Of a stretch of 54,131 nucleotides of DNA, positions 34,558 to 42,923 are shown piece after piece. The DNA comes from Chitinophaga pinensis (GTDB lineage Bacteria; Pseudomonadota; Gammaproteobacteria; Burkholderiales; Burkholderiaceae_C): assembly GCA_943326015.2 (NCBI GenBank), contig CALPRQ020000028.1:1-54131 (forward strand), given 5' to 3'. How positions within the stretch are numbered: the first letter of the stretch is position 1; every line of letters starts with the position of its first letter. The position numbers and the translations under genes were made by a program. The notes beneath the pieces were generated by a model, which worked only from the letters and a program-made list of their open reading frames with translations, searched no databases and was not told where the DNA came from.

Positions 34558-35838
34558 TCAGTCCTCGCCCCGGGCCTGTTCCAGCGCCTGCAAGGCGCCC
34601 ACGCGCCGCTTGGCGTCACCGTGGTAGTACATGCGCACGGTGATGGCCGGGTCCTTGTGGCCCAGGCGCTCGGCAGCGTCAGCGATCGGGAAATGGCCGT
34701 TGATCGCCTCGGACGCGCCCGAATGCCGGAACCAGTGCGGCGAGATCTGGCGCAGTCGTTCCGCCAGTGACTGGACTTCGAGGTCTTCAGGCGAGGGGTG
34801 CGACGCCAGCAGCCTGTCGGCGGCAGCGGCGCCCAGTTCCTTGATCTCGCCGAACAGCGCGCGCGGCGTCATCGAGGGGTAGTGACTGCCACTGCGGCGC
34901 AACGAAACCACCGCCGGAATATCGGTCTCGTGCCGCTGCGGCAGCGATGGCAGGCCCAGCGCCTCGCGGTAGGCGATGAGTTCCTTCATCACGGCAGGAG
35001 TGATTTCGACCGCGCGTACCTTGCGACCCTTGCCGTGGACCGAGGCGAACCAGACTCCGCCGCGCTGGCGGAAGTCGCTCATGCGCAAGCCGGACAGTTC
35101 CGAGATCCGCATCCAGAGGTTGAACAGTGCGACCGTGATCCAGCGCAGCCGGATGGCACGCTGCTGCTGGATGGTCGTTTCTGCCTGCTGCAGCATCTGG
35201 TCGGTGGTCGCGAGCAGGCGCAGGTAGGCGGTGGGCTCGAACACGCGATCGGTCTTGGCGTCGTGCTTGACGATGAAGCGCCCGAGGTCGGAGAACGGGT
35301 TGAAGTCGAGCAGCGCGTCGTCGGCGGCGGAGCGCTTGGTGTTGTTGAACTTGTAGAGCGATGACAACGCCGCGATGGTCTGCGCGACCGAGCGATGCGA
35401 CTTGGGGCGCGCAAAGGGGTTGCTGGCAACCCCGAAATGGTTGGGCAAGGCCTTCGGGCGGCGGTCCTGCCAGAACGGCGCCGGACCGGTGCGCGCCAGC
35501 TCGAACTGGCCCACACCGGAGGCCCTGATCGCCGCGTTGCGGGGGGCGCCGTCGTCCAGCGCTTCATGCGTCAGCGCACGCAGGAAGTCGTGCGCGTCCG
35601 CAGGGCCGGCGCGTCGCAGCAGGTCGGCGTGGTGGCCATGGGTCTGTTCGAGGAAATACAGCCAGTAAGCCGCGACGCGCTGGTAGGCGCGATGCGTGTG
35701 CGGGCTCTTGCGCCTGAAGGGTTCGAGCCAGTTGCCGACTGCGGTCAGGTCGAACAGCAGACCGGGCTGCTGCCTGGCGTCGGCCGGAAGCACGAATCCG
35801 TCCAGGATCTCGCCGTCATGTTCGTGGTGGTCGGGCAT
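34558..35838 (-). CDS. Tyrosine recombinase/integrase, complete active site
   Basis: A 426-residue site-specific recombinase. The core-binding domain spans about residues 30-190 (SPHTHRAYQRVAAYWLYFLEQ). The catalytic domain keeps the full set: Arg in WMRISELSGLRMSDF, Lys in the hairpin VHGKGRKVRAVEI, HxxRH in SPHWFRHSGASEAI, His in ERLGHKDPAIT and the Tyr nucleophile in VRMYYHG. It is longer than XerC/D (about 300) because of an extended N-terminal domain and an insert before HxxRH. It is divergent from a coiled-coil protein gene across 206 bp that hold a dif-like site and a palindrome. It lies upstream, not downstream, of the tRNA cluster, so it is not a standard tRNA-island integrase. Confidence 0.92.
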   Translation of the reverse strand: MPDHHEHDGEILDGFVLPADARQQPGLLFDLTAVGNWLEPFRRKSPHTHRAYQRVAAYWLYFLEQTHGHHADLLRRAGPADAHDFLRALTHEALDDGAPRNAAIRASGVGQFELARTGPAPFWQDRRPKALPNHFGVASNPFARPKSHRSVAQTIAALSSLYKFNNTKRSAADDALLDFNPFSDLGRFIVKHDAKTDRVFEPTAYLRLLATTDQMLQQAETTIQQQRAIRLRWITVALFNLWMRISELSGLRMSDFRQRGGVWFASVHGKGRKVRAVEITPAVMKELIAYREALGLPSLPQRHETDIPAVVSLRRSGSHYPSMTPRALFGEIKELGAAAADRLLASHPSPEDLEVQSLAERLRQISPHWFRHSGASEAINGHFPIADAAERLGHKDPAITVRMYYHGDAKRRVGALQALEQARGED

Positions 35839-35932
35839 TTTTCACTTGTTGAGGCTGCTTGAGGTCGCTTGGGATGCTGATCTGGATTGTGCCGCGTTTG
35901 TGGAGCGGCATCACCCTGCCGGATAAGACCCA

Positions 35933-35960
35933 GGTTCCGATAATTCACATTATCGGAAAT
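35933..35960. other. dif-like tyrosine-recombinase core site (or dyad operator)
   Basis: GGTTCCGATAA (35933-35943), a 6-bp centre TTCACA (35944-35949) and TTATCGGAAAT (35950-35960). The 11-6-11 layout and the ATAA/TTAT inner ends with GGT and AAAT outer ends match the architecture of Xer dif sites. The inner nine bases of the arms (TTCCGATAA and TTATCGGAA) are perfectly complementary, as expected for one recombinase acting alone. It lies 95 bp upstream of an intact recombinase gene. A symmetric operator is the alternative reading. Confidence 0.55.
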
Positions 35961-35972
35961 TCAAAAAACAAA

Positions 35973-36011
35973 TACGTATTTTTATTACGTAATACGTCAT
36001 GAAAATACGTA
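35973..36011. promoter_or_regulatory. 39-bp TACGTA palindrome
   Basis: Two 18-bp arms (35973-35990 and 35994-36011) around AAT match at 16 of 18 positions when one is inverted. ACGT occurs at 35974, 35987, 35994 and 36007, giving spacings of 13, 7 and 13. It lies just before the coiled-coil protein gene and probably covers one or both divergent promoters. Likely binding site for a dimer-of-dimers regulator, perhaps the coiled-coil protein itself. Confidence 0.6.
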
Positions 36012-36044
36012 AAATCCCTTCTGCTAGGATCACAAGGAAAAACC

Positions 36045-37109
36045 ATGAGCACAGAGCAAAAGACGCCCCCCCAGGAAATCGAGAACACCGCCGCCGATGT
36101 CGAAACCCGGTTGCAGCAGACCTTGCAAAGCTTGCTCGCTCCCATGGCCGCGCAGCAGGTCACGGCGCGCGAGGCCTACGCCGCCATGACGCGCGTCGTG
36201 GCCCGCATCGAAGGCGATGTCCCGAGCGGCGCCCGGCTGGTCGGCCTGCTGCAGCTTTTCAACGCCCAGCGGCCCGCCGGCTTGCCGGCGATCCCGGCCG
36301 GGACGGCTGGCGTGGCGCAGGACTGTGTGGCGGCCTATCGAAGATCGCTGGTGCGTGCGAGCGCCCAGGGCGTGGCGCACCCGTCGCTGCCGGTGGACAT
36401 GATCGAGGGGCTCAATCGCTGGCTCGAGCGCCTGCTGAAGCTGATGAAGGATGAGATCCGCCGTCCCTACGAGGCCGAGGCGATCAGCCTGCGCGCGCGG
36501 CTGGATGAAGAACTTGCCGCCATGCGGCTGGCCGCCGAGGCCGAACGGCAAACGGCGCGTGCCGCCCTGCAGGAAACGGAAAACCGGCTGCAGCAAAGCC
36601 AGCAACAAGCGCAGGATCTACAACGTCAATGCGAGGCGCTGGAGCAGCGCATGGCCGATCTGAACCAGGGCCTGCAGGCCGCTATCGCTGAAAACCGGGA
36701 GCTGTCAGCCCGCGCGGCCGTGCTGCAGTCCAAGGCGCAGGAATCGGAAAAGCGCCAGGGTGAGCTCGATGCTGCGCTGCGCGTGGCTCAGTCGGCCAGT
36801 GACGAGGAACGGCGCCAGCGACTGCTGGCGATCGACAGCGCGCGGGTGGTCGAGCAGGAGCTCGCACGCGAAAGGGAAAAGCGCAAAGCCGCCGACTCGC
36901 TGGCCCGCACGCTGGAGAAATACCTGGAGGAAGAAAAGGCCCGGGCTGCGGCGCTGCAAGTCGCCTTGTCGGAGGCCCAGCTCAAGAGCTTCCAGCACGC
37001 CAAAATCGAAGAGATGCCGGCCTCCGCCAAGACCGGTCCGAACCGGATCAAGCCGGCAAGACGCACCATCGCGGCTCCCGCCCCGCTACGCAGAAAAACG
37101 CTGCGCTGA
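36045..37109 (+). CDS. Long coiled-coil, KfrA-like putative DNA-binding protein
   Basis: A 354-residue protein with good ribosome site AAGGAAA. The first 110 residues are mixed helical (AAQQVTAREAYAAMTRVVARIEG, VPSGARLVGLLQLFNAQR) and could hold a winged-helix like the KfrA N-terminal domain. From about 135 to 325 there is continuous heptad-rich coiled coil (Ala/Glu/Gln/Arg). The last 30 residues are strongly basic (KTGPNRIKPARR, PLRRKTLR). The layout resembles plasmid KfrA proteins, which bind their own promoter and help partition. It is divergent from a recombinase and next to a dif-like site and large palindrome. KfrA membership is a structural guess; sequence identity was not tested. Confidence 0.7.
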   Translation: MSTEQKTPPQEIENTAADVETRLQQTLQSLLAPMAAQQVTAREAYAAMTRVVARIEGDVPSGARLVGLLQLFNAQRPAGLPAIPAGTAGVAQDCVAAYRRSLVRASAQGVAHPSLPVDMIEGLNRWLERLLKLMKDEIRRPYEAEAISLRARLDEELAAMRLAAEAERQTARAALQETENRLQQSQQQAQDLQRQCEALEQRMADLNQGLQAAIAENRELSARAAVLQSKAQESEKRQGELDAALRVAQSASDEERRQRLLAIDSARVVEQELAREREKRKAADSLARTLEKYLEEEKARAAALQVALSEAQLKSFQHAKIEEMPASAKTGPNRIKPARRTIAAPAPLRRKTLR

Positions 37110-37152
37110 GCCGTACGACGCGCAGCATGGCTCGCGGTCCGGCGCCCTTCCC

Positions 37153-37887
37153 TTACCAGGTGGGCGGTCCGGTCCGGGCGCGCAAGGCCCGACGGATCGG
37201 GTCGGCAATGTCCCGGCGACCTGCACCAACGGCAAAGTCCAGTGCGGTGAGGCCCTGCTGGTTCTTGATCGTGACATCGGCGCCCGATTCAAGCAGCAGG
37301 CGCACGGAATCCGGGTGGCCGTAGCGGGCGGCCATCATCAGCGGCGTCGACTCGTTGGGAGAAGCCGCATCGATGTAGGCGTGCTGCTCCAGCAGCAAGT
37401 CGATCATCTCGACGCTGACCGGACTCGCGTGGGTCGCCGCGTAATGCAGCGGCGTCCAGCCGGGCTGGTTGACTTCGGCGCCCTGCCGGATCAGCAGCCG
37501 CATCAGACCGACATGCCCGCGCAGCGCAGCCAGCATCAGTGCGTTTTCTCCGCTGGCGTTCAGCGCATCGAGGTCCAGCCCAGGTTGCTGGATCAGGAAC
37601 TCGGCCGCCCGCAGCGAATCCAGCTTCAGCGCCAGCAGCAGCGGCGCCTGGCCGTTCTCGTCCAGGGTGTTGAAGTCGAAGCCGCGCTGCTGCAGGCGGC
37701 GCAGGGTGGCGACATCGTCCAGGCGCAAGGCGCGCAGGAAGTCCTCGTAGGCGCCGGCCGCAGCGGGTTGACACAGGCCGGCGGCGAAGGAGCCCGCGAC
37801 CAGTAGACGGATCAGCGCAGCGCGGCGGTCGAGTCCGGCGGTCGTGGGTCGATCGGGAGCTGGGTGTTGCAGGGAGGCGTGCTGCAT
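37153..37887 (-). CDS. Exported ankyrin-repeat protein
   Basis: A 244-residue protein with an N-terminal signal (LIRLLVAGSFAAGLCQPAAAG) and about five ankyrin repeats from residue 50 (NGQAPLLLALKLDSLRAAEFL, SGENALMLAALRGHVGLMRLL, WTPLHYAATHASPVSVEMIDL, ESTPLMMAARYGHPDSVRLL, GLTALDFAVGAGRRDIA). A periplasmic protein-binding role is likely; partner unknown. It is the last gene of the mltG-tmk-holB-pilZ-tatD series, 48 bases after tatD. Confidence 0.87.
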   Translation of the reverse strand: MQHASLQHPAPDRPTTAGLDRRAALIRLLVAGSFAAGLCQPAAAGAYEDFLRALRLDDVATLRRLQQRGFDFNTLDENGQAPLLLALKLDSLRAAEFLIQQPGLDLDALNASGENALMLAALRGHVGLMRLLIRQGAEVNQPGWTPLHYAATHASPVSVEMIDLLLEQHAYIDAASPNESTPLMMAARYGHPDSVRLLLESGADVTIKNQQGLTALDFAVGAGRRDIADPIRRALRARTGPPTW

Positions 37888-37935
37888 GGGGATGTGGGCG
37901 TGACAGGGGACCAGAGGGTGGCGAACGGTCGCGGG

Positions 37936-38748
37936 TCAGGCGCTGGCCATGTCACGGAACAGCGCCAGCGTGTTGGCGCTAGTTGCCCGCGCAACGGCCT
38001 CGATCGACAAGCCCTTGAGATCGGCCAGTTTCTGGGCGACATGGGGCACGTAGGCCGGCGTGTTGGTCTTGCCCCGGTAAGGGACAGGTGCCAGGTAGGG
38101 GCTGTCGGTCTCGATCAGGCAACGATCCAGCGGCACGAAGCGCGCGACCTCGTGCAGGTCGGTCGCATTCTTGAAGGTCAGGATGCCGGAAAACGAGATA
38201 TGGAAACCCAGTTCCAGCGCGGCACGGGCCACCTCGACCGATTCGGTGAAGCAGTGGAAGACGCCGCGCGCCTGCGGCAGCGTCCCTGCCCCTGTCGGGC
38301 TGAAACCACCCTCTTCCTTCAGGATCGCCAGCGTGTCGTCAGACGCGCTGCGGGTGTGGATCACCAGCGGCAGATCGGTCTGGCGCGCGGCACGGACATG
38401 GGCCCGGAAGCGATCGCGCTGCCATTCCATGTCGGCCAGGCTGCGCTCGCCCAGGCGATAGTAGTCCAGCCCGGTCTCGCCGATACCGACCACGCGCGGG
38501 CGTTGCGAGAGTTCGACCAGTTCCTCGACGCTGGGCTCGCGCACGCCCTCGTTGTCGGGGTGCACGCCCACGGTGGACCAGAGCATCTCATGGCTGAGGG
38601 CCAGTTCATGCACGCGGTCGAACTCCTCCAGCGTGGTGCAGATGCACAGCGCGCGCTCGACCTGCGCCTGGCGCATGGACTGCAAGATTTCCGGCAGTTG
38701 CGCGCGCAGTTCGGGAAAGCTCAGATGGCAATGGGAATCGATGAACAT
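37936..38748 (-). CDS. tatD: TatD-family metal-dependent hydrolase
   Basis: A 270-residue TIM-barrel hydrolase, family members being Mg-dependent 3'-5' DNases or D-aminoacyl deacylases. Metal ligands: FIDSHCHLSF, Glu in VVGIGETGLDYY, His in LVIHTRSA, His in GVFHCFTES and Asp in LIETDSPYLAPVPYRGK. The gene order holB-pilZ-tatD is typical of proteobacteria, so this is probably the YcfH-type member. Confidence 0.93.
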   Translation of the reverse strand: MFIDSHCHLSFPELRAQLPEILQSMRQAQVERALCICTTLEEFDRVHELALSHEMLWSTVGVHPDNEGVREPSVEELVELSQRPRVVGIGETGLDYYRLGERSLADMEWQRDRFRAHVRAARQTDLPLVIHTRSASDDTLAILKEEGGFSPTGAGTLPQARGVFHCFTESVEVARAALELGFHISFSGILTFKNATDLHEVARFVPLDRCLIETDSPYLAPVPYRGKTNTPAYVPHVAQKLADLKGLSIEAVARATSANTLALFRDMASA

Positions 38749-38768
38749 AGGAAAAAGAAAAAACCGTT

Positions 38769-39137
38769 TCAGACGGTCTGGTTGCTGCGGTCGGATGCGA
38801 GGTGCGCGCCCAAGATGGTCTCGATGCGCGACTTGAGCTGGCGCGACTTGTCATCGGCGGGAAAGCTGATGCCGATGCCCTGGGTGCGCCCGCCGGAGGC
38901 GCCGGCCGGCGTGATCCAGGCCACCTTGCCCGCCACCGGATAGCGCTGCGGGTCGTCCGGCAGGGTCAGCAGCAGGTAGACGTCCATGCCCAGATGGTAT
39001 TCGCGCGCGGTCGGCACGAAGATGCCACCTTCTGCGAACAAGGGGATGTAGGCCGCATAGAGCGCGCCCTTTTCCCGGATCGCCAGCTGAATCACGGCGG
39101 GGCGGGCGACCTGGTCTGAAGCGGCGGGCGTGCTCAT
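38769..39137 (-). CDS. pilZ: PilZ-domain protein (type IV pilus assembly PilZ type)
   Basis: A 122-residue single-domain protein: LQLAI-like start, ALYAAYIPLFAEGGIFVPT, GMDVYLLLTLPDDPQRYPVAGKVAWITP and GIGISF. It lacks the RxxxR c-di-GMP motif, as does the founding Pseudomonas PilZ, which acts in pilus biogenesis with PilB/FimX. It lies between holB and tatD, the usual place of pilZ. Confidence 0.9.
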   Translation of the reverse strand: MSTPAASDQVARPAVIQLAIREKGALYAAYIPLFAEGGIFVPTAREYHLGMDVYLLLTLPDDPQRYPVAGKVAWITPAGASGGRTQGIGISFPADDKSRQLKSRIETILGAHLASDRSNQTV

Positions 39138-39144
39138 TGGAAGA

Positions 39145-40188
39145 TCAGTTCAAGGCCAGCGCCGAGCGGGCCCTGCCGGCCCAGGCCTCCTGCAGCAAAC
39201 CGGCGTTGTAGGGGTGCTCGACCGAGCGTGCCGCCTGCTGCAGCGCCTTGTGCCATTGCAGCAGCGCGGCAAGCCCTGGTGCGCGTGGCAGATCGGCAGC
39301 GGCGAAGAAGCGCGGCTCGCCCTGGCTGGCAACGACCATCAGGTCGTGGCAGAGCTTTTGCAGCAGGTCGAGCTGGCGTGCCGGTGCCCAGTCGGCAATG
39401 GCTGACCAGTCGCCGCGAGCAACGGACTGCGGCAGCTGAGCCCAGCCCGAAGCCGGCAGCCCGAGCCGCGCCAGCGTCAGCGCCTCGTCGGGACGACCGC
39501 CTGCGGCCTGCAACCAGGTCGCCAGCGCTGCGCGCGTGGGCGGCTTGCCGGCAAAGGCCTGATCGCCCTGCACGGCGGTCTCCAGCCAGGCCAGCGCTTC
39601 AGCCTGTGCCGGCCATTCCAGCGTATGCGCCTGGCAGCGGCTGCGCAGGGTCGGCAGCAGCGCATGGGCGGCATCGGTCGCGAGCACGAAGCGCAAGGCA
39701 CCCGGCGGCTCTTCCAGCGTCTTGAGCAGGGTGTTGGCCGACTCCATGTTGAGCCGGTCGGCCGGATAGACCAGCACCACCTTGGTATTGCCACGCGAGC
39801 GGGTGAACTGGGTGAAGGCCACCGCTTCCCGGGTCGCATCGACGCGGATGAACTTGCCGGGCTTGAGCTCCTTCTTGTCGATCTTGTCCTGGGTGCGCTC
39901 ATCCAGCGGCCAGCCGAGTTCGATCGCCAGCGTTTCGGGCATCAGCACGAACAGGTCGGGATGGGTACGCACGTCGACTGCGTGGCAGCTGTCGCAGCGA
40001 CCGCAGGCGCCCTGCTCCGGGCTCGGTGACTCGCACAGCCAGGCGCGCGCCAGCGCCAGCGCCAGCGCGTACTGGCCCAGCCCGGGCGGGCCGCTCAGCA
40101 GGACGGCGTGGCCGCGCTGCTGTTGCAAGGCGATCAGCTGGCGCTGCAGCCACGGCGGCAGCAACAGGCCGTCGGTGAATTCGTTCAT
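39145..40188 (-). CDS. holB: DNA polymerase III delta' subunit
   Basis: The 347-residue clamp-loader stator. AAA+ fold with degenerate P-loop ([12 protein letters not shown], lacking the Lys, as delta' does not hydrolyse ATP), a zinc module ([10 protein letters not shown] with an upstream Cys), [25 protein letters not shown] and the sensor LPTLRSRCQ. Its ATG overlaps the tmk stop by three bases (ATGA); the longer in-frame start at 40212 is less likely. Confidence 0.94.
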   Translation of the reverse strand: MNEFTDGLLLPPWLQRQLIALQQQRGHAVLLSGPPGLGQYALALALARAWLCESPSPEQGACGRCDSCHAVDVRTHPDLFVLMPETLAIELGWPLDERTQDKIDKKELKPGKFIRVDATREAVAFTQFTRSRGNTKVVLVYPADRLNMESANTLLKTLEEPPGALRFVLATDAAHALLPTLRSRCQAHTLEWPAQAEALAWLETAVQGDQAFAGKPPTRAALATWLQAAGGRPDEALTLARLGLPASGWAQLPQSVARGDWSAIADWAPARQLDLLQKLCHDLMVVASQGEPRFFAAADLPRAPGLAALLQWHKALQQAARSVEHPYNAGLLQEAWAGRARSALALN

Positions 40189-40826
40189 GCCTGCCCCCAG
40201 CGGCGTTCGCAATGCTGCAGCACCTGCTCACGCACGGCGTCCAGGCTCAGGCTGGCATCGATGCGAGCGAAACGCTGCGGCGCCTGTGCCATGCGCGCGG
40301 CATAGCCACCAGCCACCCGGTGGAAGAAGGGTTCGGCCTCTGATTCGAACTTGTCGGGCGTGCGCGCACCCGCCAGACGAAGCGCAGCGAGCGCCGGCGG
40401 CAGGTCGAACCAGAAGCAGAGCTCTGGCTCCAGCAGGCGGTCCTGTCCAGGGAGCTGCTGCGCCCATTGCTCCAGCTGCTGCAAGACCTGCAGATCGAAG
40501 CCGCGGCCATGGCCCTGGTAGGCAAAGGTCGCGTCGGTGAAACGATCGGAGATCACGACCTCGCCACGCGCGAGTCCCGGCAGGATCACCTGCTGGATAT
40601 GGTCGCGCCGGGCCGCGAACATCAGCAGTGCCTCGCTCAATGGGTCCATGGCGTCATGCAGCAACAGTTCGCGCAGTTTTTCCGCCAGCGGCGTGCCGCC
40701 AGGCTCGCGCGTCAGCGTGACTTGCCGGTCGCGCGCGCGGAACCAGTCGGCCACCGCAGCGATATGGGTGGACTTGCCGGCACCGTCGATGCCTTCGAAA
40801 CTGATGAACAAACCGGTTTGCGTCAT
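40185..40826 (-). CDS. tmk: Thymidylate kinase
   Basis: Phosphorylates dTMP to dTDP. 213 residues: P-loop [30 protein letters not shown] (dTMP binding), [16 protein letters not shown] and the LID segment. It overlaps holB and follows mltG by 15 bases in the same transcript. Confidence 0.96.
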   Translation of the reverse strand: MTQTGLFISFEGIDGAGKSTHIAAVADWFRARDRQVTLTREPGGTPLAEKLRELLLHDAMDPLSEALLMFAARRDHIQQVILPGLARGEVVISDRFTDATFAYQGHGRGFDLQVLQQLEQWAQQLPGQDRLLEPELCFWFDLPPALAALRLAGARTPDKFESEAEPFFHRVAGGYAARMAQAPQRFARIDASLSLDAVREQVLQHCERRWGQA

Positions 40827-40841
40827 GTGGGGCCTTGGGAA

Positions 40842-41873
40842 TCAACGATCCAGAATATAGCGGCGCACCGCGCGGTTGTGTTCTTCGAGCGTGGCGCTGA
40901 ACTGGCTGGTGCCGTCGCCACGCGCAACGAAATAGAGCGCCTGGCTGGCGGCCGGACGTAGCGCAGCGCGGATCGAGGCCAGGCCCGGCATGGCGATCGG
41001 CGTAGGCGGCAGGCCGGCACGGGTGTAGCTGTTGTACGGCGTGTCGGCCAGCAGGTCGCGCTTGCGCAGGTTGCCGTCGAAGCCAGCCCCCAGGCCGTAG
41101 ATCACGGTCGGGTCGGTCTGCAGCCTCATCCCCAGGCGCAGGCGGTTGATGAAGACGGCCGCGATCAGGGGACGGTCGGCGCTGGCGCCGGTCTCCTTCT
41201 CGATCACGCTGGCCAGTATCAGCGCCTCATCGGCTGACTTGAGCGGCAGATCCGGCGCGCGATCAGCCCAGGCCTGCGCGAGCTGGCGCTGCATCGCGGC
41301 CGCGGCCTGGCGCAGCACGGCCGAGGCCTTGTCGTGCTTGGGATAGAGGTAGGTGTCAGGGAAGAAGCGGCCCTCGGGGTGCTGGCCCGGCAGGCCCAGC
41401 GCGCGCATGAGATCGGCGGGCTGCTGCAAGGCCGATTCGGGCAGGTCCCAGCTCAGTTGCTCGGCGCTCTTGAGCGCCTGCAGCAGCTGGCGATAGTTCC
41501 AGCCCTCGACCAGGGTGACGCGGCGCAGTGCCTGCTCGCCACGCACCAGGCGGTCCAGCAGCTGCAGCGGCGTCATGCCGACCGGGATCTCGTAGCTGCC
41601 CGCCTGGACCTGGCGCGACTGTCCGGACAGGCGCAGCCAGCCATACAGCAGCCAGGACGGAGCACGCACCCCCGCATCGTGCATCTGCTGCGCGACCTGA
41701 CGCGCCGAAGAACCGGTGGGAATGTTGAGATCCAGCGGTGCCGATCCGGCACCCGCCAGCTCCAGCGGCCGGTGCAGCCACCAGGCGGCTCCAGCAGCGG
41801 CCATCACGGCGACAGCCAGCAGGCCGGTCATGCCAGGAATCCACCTATTTTTCACTCGATGCTGCACAACCAT
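40842..41873 (-). CDS. mltG: Endolytic murein transglycosylase MltG
   Basis: Cuts nascent peptidoglycan strands at the inner membrane, setting glycan length. 343 residues from the ATG at 41873: a short cytosolic tail, one TM (GMTGLLAVAVMAAAGAAWWL), a LysM-like segment and the YceG catalytic domain. The catalytic Glu is in LASVIEKETG, with DPTVIYGLG and YNSYTRAGLPPTPIAMPG. The open frame extends further upstream into the divergent ygfZ region, so the start could be the GTG shortly inside it. Confidence 0.93.
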   Translation of the reverse strand: MVVQHRVKNRWIPGMTGLLAVAVMAAAGAAWWLHRPLELAGAGSAPLDLNIPTGSSARQVAQQMHDAGVRAPSWLLYGWLRLSGQSRQVQAGSYEIPVGMTPLQLLDRLVRGEQALRRVTLVEGWNYRQLLQALKSAEQLSWDLPESALQQPADLMRALGLPGQHPEGRFFPDTYLYPKHDKASAVLRQAAAAMQRQLAQAWADRAPDLPLKSADEALILASVIEKETGASADRPLIAAVFINRLRLGMRLQTDPTVIYGLGAGFDGNLRKRDLLADTPYNSYTRAGLPPTPIAMPGLASIRAALRPAASQALYFVARGDGTSQFSATLEEHNRAVRRYILDR

Positions 41874-41945
41874 CCGGCCTTTGGGAAAATCGAAGCCCGC
41901 AATGATATTCGACCGCCATGCAGGCGGCCCACGGACACTGCCACC

Positions 41946-42923
41946 ATGAGCGCCATCCCTACTCTTACCCCAATGCCCGCTGCCTTCAAGGCGGCTCCCT
42001 TGTTTGACAGCACCAGCGTCCACGGTCTGGCCCGACTGGACCACTGGGGCGTGATCCGTGCCCAGGGCGCCGATGCGGTGTCTTTCCTGCATGGGCAGCT
42101 GACGCAGGACTTCGCCTTGCTGGGCCAGTCCGAGGCGCGGCTGGCGGGCTACTGCTCGGCCAAGGGCCGCATGCTGGCCAGCGTCATCGGCTGGAAAACC
42201 GGACCCGAGGAGGTCCTGCTGGCCTGCAGCCGCGACCTGCTCGCGCCCACGCTCAAGCGCCTGTCGATGTTCGTCATGCGCGCCAAGGTCAATCTCAGCG
42301 ACGCCTCGGCCGAGTTCGCCCTCTACGGCGCGGCGGGATCAGCCTTGCCTGCCGAACTTCCCACCAACCCTTGGAGTCGGCTGGAGGCTGCACCGGGGAG
42401 CTGGATCCGCCTGCCGGCAGCCGAAGGCGTGGCGCGCGCCCTGCTCTGTCTGCCAGCCCAACAAGCCCAGTCCGAAGCGCTGCCCGCCAATCTGGCGCCT
42501 GCGCTCTGGCAATGGCTGGAGGTGCACAGCGGCATCGCCATGGTCAGCGCACCGGTGATCGAGGAATTCGTGCCGCAGATGCTCAATTACGAATCGGTCG
42601 GCGGCGTCAACTTCAAGAAGGGCTGCTACCCGGGCCAGGAGGTGGTCGCGCGCAGCCAGTACCGTGGCGCACTCAAGCGCCGCGTGCAGATCTTCCATGC
42701 CGAGGCCGAGCCGAAGGTCGGGCAGGAGGTCTTTCATGCGAGCGATGCCGATCAGCCCTGCGGGACTGTCGTTGCCGTGGCGCCACACCCGGTGCAGGGC
42801 TGGGATGCCATCGTCTCGCTGCAGACCAGTGCGCTCGATGGCCAGGTGCTGACCCTGGGTTCGGCCGCTGGCGCCGCGCTGCTGCTGCTGCCCCTGCCTT
42901 ACGAGCTGCTGCAGGACATCTGA
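41946..42923 (+). CDS. ygfZ: Folate-binding Fe-S maintenance protein YgfZ
   Basis: A GcvT-like protein that uses tetrahydrofolate to help keep certain 4Fe-4S enzymes intact, notably MiaB. The signature K-G-C-Y-x-G-Q-E is present (VNFKKGCYPGQEVVARSQYRG). N-terminal GVIRAQGADAVSFLHGQLTQDF and AGYCSAKGRMLAS are family-typical. 325 residues; divergent from mltG with a 72-bp gap. Its 3' end overlaps the convergent kinase gene by 25 bases. Confidence 0.93.
   Translation: MSAIPTLTPMPAAFKAAPLFDSTSVHGLARLDHWGVIRAQGADAVSFLHGQLTQDFALLGQSEARLAGYCSAKGRMLASVIGWKTGPEEVLLACSRDLLAPTLKRLSMFVMRAKVNLSDASAEFALYGAAGSALPAELPTNPWSRLEAAPGSWIRLPAAEGVARALLCLPAQQAQSEALPANLAPALWQWLEVHSGIAMVSAPVIEEFVPQMLNYESVGGVNFKKGCYPGQEVVARSQYRGALKRRVQIFHAEAEPKVGQEVFHASDADQPCGTVVAVAPHPVQGWDAIVSLQTSALDGQVLTLGSAAGAALLLLPLPYELLQDI

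Noticed and set aside
34167-35838. tRNA-Val plus integrase as a classic genomic-island insertion
   Set aside because: The integrase lies beyond the 5' end of the tRNA genes, all three tRNAs have complete 3' ends with CCA, and no partial tRNA 3' repeat is seen nearby. The tandem copies have full structure instead.
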